A stretch of DNA of 64,000 bases from Aliikangiella marina. GTDB lineage: Bacteria; Pseudomonadota; Gammaproteobacteria; Enterobacterales; Kangiellaceae. The notes beneath the pieces were generated by a model. That model ran no database searches. It had not been told where the DNA came from and saw only the letters and a list, made by a program, of their open reading frames with translations. A program made the translations under genes and the position numbers. Positions 17,861-26,136 of this stretch are shown here, one piece after another; within the stretch, counting starts at the first letter, position 1; every line of letters starts with the position of its first letter. The stretch spans positions 62,001 to 126,000 of the forward strand of contig NZ_VIKR01000004.1 of NCBI RefSeq assembly GCF_007004765.1, written 5' to 3'.

Positions 17861-18601
17861 CTATAACGAACTCCAATCAAGCGACTCAAGATGATCACAC
17901 AGGTCGATAGCTCGTCGAAATTTCTTATTAATCAAGCTTCGTTTAAGGCCGCAGCAAATATTTTTAATGACTTTTGAATGGCCAGAGTAAGCTTTCTGGC
18001 CACCGAGCGCTTCATAAAATACGCCTATCATCTCACACACATCGTTATCACGATTTTCTCGCGTCGTCCGTCCATGATGATAGAGATCTAGCAGCTTAAG
18101 CTGGTAAGTGAGTCCTAACCTTTGAACGATGATATTATTGTCATGAAGATCGCCATGATACTCACCCGCCTGATGGACACTCGAAATCCCGGTTGCTAAA
18201 GCGTGCAACAAATGGACTGCTTGGAAGGTTGGTAGTTTCTTGCCTCGATGCTTTTTGATGTGATCCGATAACAGTTCACCCTCGACATATTCGGAGATTA
18301 AAACGGTAATCGGGACACCATTGAAGATCAAAGTCTCGGTGGTATGGTAATGGATTATTATGTCGCAGTTCTGCAGTCGATGGAGTTTCTTGGCATACTG
18401 AGTAATCGTGCGGTTATTGAGGTTTCGCTTAGGGTAAAACAGTTTGGCAGTCCGGTCGATATTGGTCACCAATTCACGAATCTTGTATACCTCGCCTTCC
18501 CATCCTCCACCCAAGAATGAAACAATCTCATATTTGTCAGCAATCACTTCGCCTGGAAGTAGATTAAATTCAGTGATTTTCGGGGGAGTAACTTTTGCCA
18601 T
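17861..18601 (-). CDS. Atypical protein kinase-fold protein
   Basis: 246 aa, cytoplasmic. A Gly-rich loop GGGWEGEVYK (31-40), Lys53 (TAKLFY), the hinge-like LISEYVEGELL, catalytic loop HGDLHDNN (149-156, with Asp151 and Asn156) and Asp172 in LDLY, replacing DFG, are all visible. HGDLHxxN is the form found in ABC1/UbiB, RIO and aminoglycoside kinase groups and not in Hanks kinases, though the N-lobe is Hanks-like. The C-lobe is short. It ends 178 bases upstream of the ECF sigma gene on the same strand, so a link with that operon is possible. Substrate unknown. Confidence 0.78.
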   Translation of the reverse strand: MAKVTPPKITEFNLLPGEVIADKYEIVSFLGGGWEGEVYKIRELVTNIDRTAKLFYPKRNLNNRTITQYAKKLHRLQNCDIIIHYHTTETLIFNGVPITVLISEYVEGELLSDHIKKHRGKKLPTFQAVHLLHALATGISSVHQAGEYHGDLHDNNIIVQRLGLTYQLKLLDLYHHGRTTRENRDNDVCEMIGVFYEALGGQKAYSGHSKVIKNICCGLKRSLINKKFRRAIDLCDHLESLDWSSL

Positions 18602-18891
18602 TAAATCGAATTAGGTCTCTTTTTATTCTCAGTTTTTTCTCAGTTTTTTTACATCAGACAGCGCTTGAGAGTGTGAACATCGATTTCCCTGACAAATGCT
18701 TGAAATCCGATACTGCAAGCGGCGCACATTTTAGCGAAACTGAATCAAAAATCCATGACAATTTCATCCAACAGTGACATTAAAATATGCTTGGTAGCAT
18801 CACAGCTTTAAACGCACTAGAAATTCAATTTACAGCTACCGCCCAATCGGCTAAAGTGGTCCGACCTTAAAGATAAAACAGTGAGTTCGCA

Positions 18892-19950
18892 TTGAGTCAA
18901 TCGAATAAAAATCAAGCCGTTGAAGGCACAAACCAAGGGTTTGCCCTACAACTGCTGGAAAACCCTGAGGCCACATTTTCCGAGCGAATAAAACTTGCCG
19001 AGAAACCCGTTGCTTCATTGAAACCAGGACAAGTCCTGGTAAAGGTTCTAGCCGCTCCCGTCAACCCCTCTGATTTAGTGTATTTAATGGGTAAATATGG
19101 CATTCCACCGGTTGAGGGCGCATTTGCAGGTTTTGAGGCCTGTGGAGAAGTCATTGCGGCCAACGCGGGTTTATATGGCGCTTGGTTAAAAGGTAAACGG
19201 GTTGCAATATTCGCTACCCCAGGCTTAGATGGCGTATGGGCCAATTATTGTGTTACCGGTGCTCAATACTGCGTACCCGTGAGAAAAGAGTTAACCGACG
19301 AGCAAGCGGCGACCATGGTCGTCAATCCCTGTACTTCGGTCTGTTTAGTTGAACGGGCAGAAGCCTTAGGCGCGAAGGCACTGGTGATAAACGCGGCAGC
19401 GAGTCAAGTCGGAAAGGGAGTCATTCGCTATGCAAAACAGCGAGGTTTAAAAACCATTGCAACGGTCCGATCTGCCAACAACATTCCTTCGCTAGAAGCG
19501 CTAGGCGCTGATCTCGTGCTCGATACGACCTCTGCTGATTTTAAAGCGTCACTAAAAAAAGCCGCCAAATCAATGCGTGCAAAGGTCTTACTTGATGCTG
19601 TCGCAGATAGAGATACACCAAGAAACTTGGGGGTAATGCCGAATGGTTCCACAGCTATCGTTTACGGTCGACTGACCGAAACACACGACCCGTTGGGTGG
19701 TTATTTTAGTGTTGCCGATGTAATTTTTAGAGATGTGAAAATTGAAGGGTTTTGGCTTTCTACCTATATCAAGCGCTCCAATCCTCTGGCAATCTATCGC
19801 TTAACTCGCAAGGTTCAGAAACTATTTGCCGCCGGGATCTTCGATACTGACATTTATGGAACATTTGATTTTAACGGGTTCCCAGCAGCGCTGGAACATT
19901 ACGCGGAACACAAAAGTGATGGGAAGGTGATTCTGAGGCCTAATGGTTAA
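18892..19950 (+). CDS. Zinc-type alcohol dehydrogenase-like / enoyl reductase (MDR superfamily, MECR-like)
   Basis: 352 aa MDR family oxidoreductase. The GroES-like N-terminal domain shows VLVKVLAAPVNPSDLVYLMG; the nucleotide-binding domain shows ALVINAAASQVGKGVIRYAK, which replaces the usual GxGxxG pattern in the mitochondrial-type trans-2-enoyl-CoA/ACP reductase (MECR/ETR) group. No zinc-binding Cys cluster is present, so it is a zinc-free member. The start is TTG 18892 with GTGAG 6 bases upstream; no ATG occurs for the first ~60 codons. NAD(P)H-dependent reduction of an enone or enoyl thioester is the expected reaction. Monocistronic; it converges on the next gene through a shared hairpin. 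Confidence 0.85.
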   Translation: MSQSNKNQAVEGTNQGFALQLLENPEATFSERIKLAEKPVASLKPGQVLVKVLAAPVNPSDLVYLMGKYGIPPVEGAFAGFEACGEVIAANAGLYGAWLKGKRVAIFATPGLDGVWANYCVTGAQYCVPVRKELTDEQAATMVVNPCTSVCLVERAEALGAKALVINAAASQVGKGVIRYAKQRGLKTIATVRSANNIPSLEALGADLVLDTTSADFKASLKKAAKSMRAKVLLDAVADRDTPRNLGVMPNGSTAIVYGRLTETHDPLGGYFSVADVIFRDVKIEGFWLSTYIKRSNPLAIYRLTRKVQKLFAAGIFDTDIYGTFDFNGFPAALEHYAEHKSDGKVILRPNG

Positions 19951-19962
19951 CCGTTAGACCTC
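19935..19962. terminator. Hairpin over the two convergent stop codons
   Basis: gaggcctaatgg and ccgttagacctc form a stem with 11 of 12 pairs, one of them a G-T wobble, closed by a four-base loop ttaa, and cover the stop codons of both convergent genes. Neither side is followed by a clean T tract, so it may be a bidirectional but weak terminator or a transcript-end protector. Confidence 0.45.
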
Positions 19963-20574
19963 AGGTTTAATTTGCCTTTCAAGTAACACAAACTTTTCCA
20001 ATTTAATCGCGCCATGTACAGTCGAGTCTTGGCCACGGTCGAATAAGGTTAGCTCGCCAGCAGCATAAACGGGCTGACCTTTTGTCAACTTGACATCAAC
20101 TTCTTTGATAAGCCGTGGCTTAAACACTGAGACATCAAAAAAGTTCGCTTTTTCGTTTCGATTAACGGCAATAGAAAAACGATCAAATTCGAAGTCATCT
20201 CCCTTCACCACATGTTCTGGATCTCGTGTTAATCGCCCTATTAATTCGCACTGAATAAAGCTCTTTGAGACTGGTGGTATCGCCGTTACTGCCACCGCTC
20301 GAATAGACAATCCCGCAAACCGATAAGATTTAAATTCAGGTGAACGATCATTTAGACGGCCTTTTATCTCATACCAATTATTGGATAAGTCTGCCCGACT
20401 CAATTTTTCCGCGAGTTCATCAAACAACATCACCACGACAAAGTGATGGTTATCAGATCGGCCTGGGAGCTTAAAAACACACAGCAAAGACGCAATATTA
20501 TCTACGCTATAACGTAACACATCTTTGTCGACTAATTGTGCCATTAGATGGGCATCGGCTCTAAAATAACTCAT
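19954..20574 (-). CDS. SSB-like tandem OB-fold protein
   Basis: 206 aa. The C-terminal half reads as a single-stranded-DNA-binding OB-fold: CELIGRLTRDPEHVV, FDRFSIAVNRNEKANFFDVS, then KGQPVYAAGELTLFDRG, in the order of the SSB family. The N-terminal half (NNWYEIKGRLNDRSPEFKSY) may be a second, degenerate OB-fold. The acidic C-terminal tip DDDIPF of housekeeping SSB is missing; it ends in LLERQIKPEV. It is therefore not the cell's main SSB. DNA binding is inferred from fold similarity only. No replication or mobile-element genes surround it. Confidence 0.65.
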   Translation of the reverse strand: MSYFRADAHLMAQLVDKDVLRYSVDNIASLLCVFKLPGRSDNHHFVVVMLFDELAEKLSRADLSNNWYEIKGRLNDRSPEFKSYRFAGLSIRAVAVTAIPPVSKSFIQCELIGRLTRDPEHVVKGDDFEFDRFSIAVNRNEKANFFDVSVFKPRLIKEVDVKLTKGQPVYAAGELTLFDRGQDSTVHGAIKLEKFVLLERQIKPEV

Positions 20575-20782
20575 GTAACACTCGCTCAGAACTCATAGGT
20601 TTTTAATCTACCATGGAATCATTATCTGTAAAGCCCTGAAAAGGGTCAATTCAGGTAATGTGAAAGATATTCTCGCTTTACCGCTCAATCTAATAGATAA
20701 TTACAACCAATAGAATCGCGTAAATCACAGCAATTAGAATAATAAAAACCGCTCAAAACCTTTTCAATTTAAGTGTTAATCA

Positions 20783-21544
20783 ATGCTCCGTACCTATCAA
20801 GTGTCACATCAATTTAAGCGTTTATTAATACTCCTTATGTGTTTTAGTTTCAGCGGCTGTGCAATGAGTAATTACAAGACTTCTGAAATTCAGCAACACA
20901 TTTCTGAAAATAAACAAACCATTCCTGAAAATTTCTCGCAGCCTAAAACAGATCAATATACTGATCCCCCCGCAAAAGCGTCATCAGATACACTACTAGA
21001 ATTACTTATCAAAGCGTCTGCACACTTGACCATATTTTCTGCCGAGTTGATCGCAACCGAGTCAGCTGAAAAAGAGCTCGAAAAGTTCAGAACCGGTATT
21101 CATGATGACTTGCCGGTTGTTTTTGATATCGACTCAATCGAAAGTCAGGAATTATTAAATGGCAGCTATTATCAAGAACTCAGCAAACACCTTACCGAAG
21201 CACTCGCTGATTGGTATGGCGGTAGCATACCCGATAACAATGGACTGTTTATGCAAGCCAATAGTTACCGAGTATTTGGGGGAAAAGACTTTCTTCGGGA
21301 GATAGTCGATGGAATCGATATGGCTGATATTATCGGCTCTATTACCTACTATGTGAGAGTCAGCACCCACAAGGGGGAAATCTATTTCCAAGGCACCAAC
21401 GTCATGTCCTTTGAGTCATACTCTGGAGAAAATTATTTTGGCGCTAATTGGGTTAATAATCCAATTGAAGGACCATTTCGATCAACAACACAAGTCTTTA
21501 ATTGGAAAATACCCATCCCCACGCAATATCGCCGAACGCGCTAA
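20783..21544 (+). CDS. Lipoprotein of unknown function
   Basis: 253 aa. A lipobox FSFSGC gives the lipidated Cys around residue 26 and marks it as an envelope lipoprotein. The mature part begins with a Gln/Pro-rich linker, then a mixed alpha/beta domain with GSITYYVRVSTHKGEIYFQG at the C-terminal end. No family recognised. A second lipoprotein gene follows 50 bases later on the same strand, so they may be cotranscribed. Confidence 0.75.
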   Translation: MLRTYQVSHQFKRLLILLMCFSFSGCAMSNYKTSEIQQHISENKQTIPENFSQPKTDQYTDPPAKASSDTLLELLIKASAHLTIFSAELIATESAEKELEKFRTGIHDDLPVVFDIDSIESQELLNGSYYQELSKHLTEALADWYGGSIPDNNGLFMQANSYRVFGGKDFLREIVDGIDMADIIGSITYYVRVSTHKGEIYFQGTNVMSFESYSGENYFGANWVNNPIEGPFRSTTQVFNWKIPIPTQYRRTR

Positions 21545-21594
21545 ATGCCTGTTAGAATAGCGATCAAACCACTGGATAACAGAAAGATGGACAT

Positions 21595-22119
21595 ATGAGA
21601 AAAAACAGTGCTTTCATTAAAGTGGTATGGCTTGTTGCTACCGTCTCAGCGCTTGGCGCTTGCTCCACAGTTACTCAACAGCAGAAACCAAGAGTAAACT
21701 CGCCCTTTGGCGTTTTCAAATATGACGGTGAAAAACGTTTCTGGGTTGCTATCGAGCGGGCAGGAATATATTACCTGTGCGATGAGAATCAGTGTGAGCA
21801 AAATAAGGTTGAAAGGGTTGCGGTCAATTATGGTGTGATTTTAATCGACTTTTTTACAAGCTCAATGGGATTAGCAATCGAAAAACTGAGTCATGGTGAA
21901 AATGTATCCGAAGCTTACATTGCGAAAATGCGAAAAATTCGACTACAAAATAGCCGACCTAACGATCTGGCTTTTAATATCGGTTATTGCGGAGAAACAC
22001 CTTGTGTAGGGATTGGTCATCGCGGCTCGGGGGTCAAATTTAGGTTGATTCAACACGATATGCCAATTAACAACTCTGAACTGAAATCCTTACTGCGCAC
22101 TAAACAAAAAATCGACTAA
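21595..22119 (+). CDS. Small lipoprotein of unknown function
   Basis: 174 aa. The lipobox is ALGAC, with lipidation expected at Cys23. The mature part is short and beta-rich, with a Cys pair in YYLCDENQCEQ and another in GYCGETPCVGIGHRG that could form disulphides. No family recognised. It follows the previous lipoprotein gene and its stop overlaps the end of the convergent membrane-protein gene by four bases. Confidence 0.75.
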   Translation: MRKNSAFIKVVWLVATVSALGACSTVTQQQKPRVNSPFGVFKYDGEKRFWVAIERAGIYYLCDENQCEQNKVERVAVNYGVILIDFFTSSMGLAIEKLSHGENVSEAYIAKMRKIRLQNSRPNDLAFNIGYCGETPCVGIGHRGSGVKFRLIQHDMPINNSELKSLLRTKQKID

Positions 22120-22622
22120 TTGAAACCAAATTCGCTCTTTGATGCTTGGCCTCGCAAGTAAAAATATATGCCGATATAAATACTGAGGGAAATAAACGCG
22201 ATAGTCAAAAAGCCAATTAAAATGCCTACCGACTCTGCATCAGAACCAGCCGCGGCAGATTGCACTGGTACGACTGCCAACCCTGTAAACAGCGAATCGA
22301 CTAAAGAGCAACAAAAGCCAGCTATGACCGCTTTGGTTACCCATGTATTTCGCATCAACAGTCCCACTCCTACCGAGAGCAGACCAATTTTTGCTAGCGT
22401 TGAGAGCAAGCCATCAACGATCAACTGATTCTGAGTAATACCATCAATCGTTACCCCCAGCTGAAATATCGCATAGAAGTTAAACAACGAAAAGAGTAAT
22501 CCGAGAAATCCTAAAACAAGTATCACCCAAGCAAATGCAGTCGTTGTTCCTCTTTTTGAGTGAGATGGTAACGCTTGCGCATGAACATCTGAGTTAGGTG
22601 AGTTGTAGTAAGATTCATTCAT
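22116..22622 (-). CDS. Small four-helix inner-membrane protein
   Basis: 168 aa. A polar N-terminus of about 30 residues precedes four hydrophobic stretches (AWVILVLGFLGLLFSLFNFY, LSTLAKIGLLSVGVGLLM, AVIAGFCCSLVDSLFTGLAV, IGFLTIAFISLSIYIGIYFY). No charged residues of transport interest are inside them. Family not recognised. Upstream lies a 265-base gap with A/T-rich low-complexity repeats of ttttaa(c/t) near 22660-22690. Confidence 0.7.
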   Translation of the reverse strand: MNESYYNSPNSDVHAQALPSHSKRGTTTAFAWVILVLGFLGLLFSLFNFYAIFQLGVTIDGITQNQLIVDGLLSTLAKIGLLSVGVGLLMRNTWVTKAVIAGFCCSLVDSLFTGLAVVPVQSAAAGSDAESVGILIGFLTIAFISLSIYIGIYFYLRGQASKSEFGFN

Positions 22623-22887
22623 TATTTTCTAGCCTTTTTGACAGACATATCTGTTCTAACTTTTGATTTTTAACTTTTAATTTTTAACTTTCAAGCTTCG
22701 GAACACTTATTTTACCTGTGTTTTGTTGCGCTCAAGATCAAAGGGTGTTGACAACAGTTCAACACCTAAATACCAAATATGAAAGCACGACGAAACTAAC
22801 AACAAATACATAATCAACTCGTCTAAAGACGATAACAATCGCAGCTTTGAGACGCTATCTCTTTCAGCCTAACCAAGTGATTCACAC

Positions 22888-23310
22888 TCAGCCTTTAGCT
22901 TCTCCGTCTCTTTTTGATCGAGAGCTCATCATTTGACTCGTAATTTTTTCTGCAGAACGCCCCGCGACATAACCACCTAAACCAATTTGCAGTAACAACC
23001 ATGCTTCGTCGGCCAGCGGCGTTGCTAGAAAACCAAAACTATCCATCACTACCAGAAACAAAAAAGTCAGCATTGTTATTGGACGCCAACTTCGCTGCAG
23101 CCACGATTGCCCTGTCGCCTCTGCTTTAATTACAGCGGCTTGGTTTTCCATTAACTTCCCTTCATAATCGAGCACTTTACTTAAGAACTCATTTTCTATC
23201 GCTTGGATATTCCTTCTTAATTCCAGCTTTTCTTCTTCGCTGGTATGTAGGTCATCCACCAGCTTGGCTGCAGGTTCAAAGATATTACTGATAAAAGACA
23301 AAACGCTCAT
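22888..23310 (-). CDS. Holin of the 3TM/GTA type
   Basis: 140 aa. The signature of this holin family is visible: a helical N-terminus (EEKLELRRNIQAIENEFLSK), AVIKAEATGQSWLQRSWRP at ~59-77, then two membrane helices (~77-96 and ~101-118) and a charged tail. Holins make inner-membrane lesions that let an endolysin reach the cell wall. GGGAG stands before ATG 23310. It lies 28 bases downstream of a muramidase gene lacking a signal peptide, a classic endolysin/holin pairing. No other phage or gene-transfer-agent genes are near. Confidence 0.85.
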   Translation of the reverse strand: MSVLSFISNIFEPAAKLVDDLHTSEEEKLELRRNIQAIENEFLSKVLDYEGKLMENQAAVIKAEATGQSWLQRSWRPITMLTFLFLVVMDSFGFLATPLADEAWLLLQIGLGGYVAGRSAEKITSQMMSSRSKRDGEAKG

Positions 23311-23338
23311 AAATTGCTCCCTTTGGATTTAATTCTAT

Positions 23339-24694
23339 TTATTGTCGACGTTTGAAAGCGTCATAGTGGTTTTTGATCCAGCGACCATATTTCTTCTTTT
23401 GACCGCTGCCATTATATAAACCAGCAAAGGACTCGAACTTAAGCCTTTGCAAGTGTTGAATCATCGCGGGCGACATAAAATTAAATAATCCTTCTATGTG
23501 AGCCTTAATACCAGCGTTGAAATCATCAAACATTTCTTGAACCGATTGATAACCAATTGCTTGGTAATGAAAGCCCATAATTTGAGGAGCGCCCATACTG
23601 ATTGATAATAATGCGGCATCATTATCGATGCTTCTGGCAAAATCTAACACTTCCCACTCTGCATTTTGTCGACCATGAAATGATTGCCACTCCGCTTGGG
23701 AGTCTGCACGCCATTGATGGCCAGTCCACGCTTTACCACTGTTGTATCGAAAGTGTCGTCTAAATTTTTCGGGGTCTTGCTTGCCCCAATATTTCCAGAA
23801 CTTATGGTTCTCAAAACGAATAATCATTCTGTCGTTATTGGCACTACTAAATCCACGTCCTGAACTTTCAACACAAAGTACCGCAACCGTACAAGCAACA
23901 TCGATTTGTTTGTCTTGGCTGAGATCTTCTAATAGCGCACCATATCGATTCCAAGTTGCCGCTACCTTGCGTTCCTCTGGACCACCGACTTCTGAAATAA
24001 GTTTGGTTGGTTCAAAACCATCATTAACGCTTTCGCGCGACACCGCTGGACGTTCAGGCTCTTCTTCAATCTGATTAGGACCAATAGGGATAGTTGGCGG
24101 GATTTCTTCGTCAGTGTTAGTGTTGATATACTGAGCGGCAGCAAACCCATTAATCTTGTTAAAACGTATTTCAAGCCACTCGCCAACACTGGATATGATT
24201 TCTAGTTTGTCATCAAGTTTTACTTGCCCAATAACCGGCGCAGATAAACTTGGGCTTTGGCGAACATTTAATAGTTGAACAGTAACCTTGCCAAATGATA
24301 AAGACTCTTGAAGATGAAGCTCGACATAATCGCGGGCTAGATAAGCACTTGATTCTTTGAAAGAAAACTCAACCCAATTTTGATTACTGGAAATAACATC
24401 AATTTTGCTCCCCTTCCCCAATGTGCCGAGAATTGGACTACTGGTATCGGGTCTTTCGCGAATATTGAGTAACCTTGCGGTTATTATGCCTGCTTGAGTA
24501 ATACTGTCGTCTCTTAGATCAACGTATTGACCAAACAAAAAACCCGGTAGCTTATTGTAAAGAATTTCATACCAACCATTCTTCTGGGCTAAGATGTTAA
24601 CAACAGTTCCCTTGACTATTTCACCCAGTTTGTTGCTATGCTGGTCCGGTTGAGAGCGTACGTTCAATCGCGACGCGGTGATTGTGCCCAACAT
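23339..24694 (-). CDS. Endolysin-type N-acetylmuramidase with three SH3-like domains
   Basis: 451 aa. Three bacterial SH3 domains occupy ~1-60, 68-128 and 134-194, each beginning with an xLNxRxxPxxxS motif, and bind cell wall. A proline-rich linker leads to a C-terminal N-acetylmuramidase domain (DUF3380 type, ~230-451) with candidate catalytic Glu266 in VLCVESSGRGF. The family's phage members have the enzyme alone; the SH3 triplet is an addition. There is no signal peptide, so release depends on the downstream holin. GGAGG precedes ATG 24694 strongly. The domestic role (lysis, DNA or vesicle release) is unknown. Confidence 0.88.
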   Translation of the reverse strand: MLGTITASRLNVRSQPDQHSNKLGEIVKGTVVNILAQKNGWYEILYNKLPGFLFGQYVDLRDDSITQAGIITARLLNIRERPDTSSPILGTLGKGSKIDVISSNQNWVEFSFKESSAYLARDYVELHLQESLSFGKVTVQLLNVRQSPSLSAPVIGQVKLDDKLEIISSVGEWLEIRFNKINGFAAAQYINTNTDEEIPPTIPIGPNQIEEEPERPAVSRESVNDGFEPTKLISEVGGPEERKVAATWNRYGALLEDLSQDKQIDVACTVAVLCVESSGRGFSSANNDRMIIRFENHKFWKYWGKQDPEKFRRHFRYNSGKAWTGHQWRADSQAEWQSFHGRQNAEWEVLDFARSIDNDAALLSISMGAPQIMGFHYQAIGYQSVQEMFDDFNAGIKAHIEGLFNFMSPAMIQHLQRLKFESFAGLYNGSGQKKKYGRWIKNHYDAFKRRQ

Positions 24695-25150
24695 TTTTTA
24701 TCCTCCAATAAACTCATCGGAATAGCTTGTTTATGCTCTTGTTGAATCGCCCTAAGAGTGATTCATACAAAAGGGGTATCAATACGAAATGCAGTGGGGG
24801 CTGACGTCTAGTTAACTCATTTATAGCTAACTCATTTATCGCTTGCTAGTTTTTAGTCGACTAATTTCTCGTTCAATAATTACGTGTTTACTAATTTCTA
24901 GTTTAGTAACTACGACTCCCTCCGTAGCGAATTCGAAGCTTTTTATTATTTTGTAACTATATTAAATAAAACCAACTTTTATTCAATCATCAGCTGAGTA
25001 AATTCTAAATTCTTTGATTATTTATTGCGCTATGAGATTCATGCTCATAGTGCTGTCATTGGAAAAAGTAGAATAAAGACAGCTGTTTTAATAAGTTAGG
25101 TCGGCGTTCTCTAATCGCAAAGCTTATGTTAGATTAGAGACCTTGTTTTT
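24695..25150. other. 456-base intergenic region with short repeats and a hairpin
   Basis: Very AT-rich and without a credible reading frame. taactcatttat occurs twice at a 15-base period (24813-24840). Further downstream ctaatttct recurs (24865-24905), and ctatgag-attcatg-ctcatag forms a 7-bp stem at 25030-25050. It holds the promoter regions of the divergent endolysin and glycerate kinase-like genes; no confident -10/-35 pair is seen. Confidence 0.6.
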
Positions 25151-26071
25151 TTGAATTTCACTTGGTTAACCTTGCGACTCACTCGCCAAGATCTCATTGA
25201 ATTTTGTTGTCATTTCGGGCTACCCCGCGATAATATTCTTTCAGCCTATAAAAGCTGTTATCACCCTTTGGCAAAGCGAATAAATGCAAATTTCAATGCT
25301 AAAGCTGATAAAAAACCGTTGATCGTTGGTATCAATGCCCCGCAGGGCGCGGGTAAATCCACGCTATGTCAGTTGTTAAGAAGGGTGCTGACTCAAGCGT
25401 TTGAATTGCAAGTTGTGGCGGTTTCAATCGATGATTTTTACTTATCCCGCCAATCCCGTTTAAGACTCGCGGAAACTATTCACCCACTATTCAAAACTCG
25501 CGGTGTTCCGGGCACTCACGATATCTCATTAGCAATGAATTTTTTTCATCGCCTTGTCGATAATGATAATAACCAATCAATTCGAGTGCCTTGCTTTGAC
25601 AAAGCAACCGATAACCCAGCGCCTGAAGAGAAATGGGAAATACATGTTGGCAAAATTGATATTGTATTGTTTGAAGGGTGGTGTGTCGGTGCGAATTCGA
25701 TTAACGAATCAGATTTAATAGTCCCCTTCAATCAACTTGAAGCCGATTTAGATCCAGACAGTACCTGGCGACTCTACTGGAATAATCGGCTCGCAAACGA
25801 CTACCGTCAACTCTTTCAAGTCATAGACTTTCTGGTTTATTTTAATCCGCCGAGTTGGCCGCAGGTTAAGCTCTGGAGAGCGGAGCAAGAAGCCAATTTA
25901 AGACGACGTTCAAGCAACAACTTAAAGAACCCACAAATCATGAATCAGCAGCAACTCGAGCACTTTATGATGCATTTTGAACGACTAACCATTGCCTGCA
26001 ATGAACAAATGCGAGTGAACGCTGACCTTATCTATTATCTTGACGAAAATCGAATACCAACACAAAAATAA
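25151..26071 (+). CDS. P-loop kinase, D-glycerate 3-kinase-like
   Basis: 306 aa. Walker A is in GINAPQGAGKSTLCQLL; VSIDDFYLSRQSRLRLAETI and FEGWCVGA are the blocks seen in plant-type D-glycerate 3-kinase and bacterial homologues, related to uridine/pantothenate kinases. Expected reaction is ATP-dependent phosphorylation of glycerate to 3-phosphoglycerate. The only available start is TTG 25151, with no clear ribosome site and no ATG in the first 129 codons, so the N-terminus is uncertain. The next two genes on the strand follow after 65 bases; a shared transcript is possible but the functions differ. Confidence 0.8.
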   Translation: MNFTWLTLRLTRQDLIEFCCHFGLPRDNILSAYKSCYHPLAKRINANFNAKADKKPLIVGINAPQGAGKSTLCQLLRRVLTQAFELQVVAVSIDDFYLSRQSRLRLAETIHPLFKTRGVPGTHDISLAMNFFHRLVDNDNNQSIRVPCFDKATDNPAPEEKWEIHVGKIDIVLFEGWCVGANSINESDLIVPFNQLEADLDPDSTWRLYWNNRLANDYRQLFQVIDFLVYFNPPSWPQVKLWRAEQEANLRRRSSNNLKNPQIMNQQQLEHFMMHFERLTIACNEQMRVNADLIYYLDENRIPTQK

Positions 26072-26136
26072 GCAAATGACCCTTTGCTAAATGCTGAAGC
26101 TTCATTAGAATGAATTGATTCCAGATATTTAGAATT

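Noticed and set aside
18595-18777. Small plus-strand frame beginning TTG with GGGGGAG upstream and a hydrophobic N-terminus.
   Set aside because: The ribosome-like site is the complement of Pro codons in the antisense kinase gene's start; TTG start and no homology. Not supportable as a gene.
22623-22887. Low-complexity tttttaactttt stretch considered as a terminator or promoter.
   Set aside because: No stem and no spaced -35/-10 pair; left as A/T-rich intergenic DNA.
22888-24694. Considered calling the lysis pair a prophage remnant.
   Set aside because: No integrase, capsid, tail or attachment-site repeat is visible within several kb either side; only the two genes can be supported.
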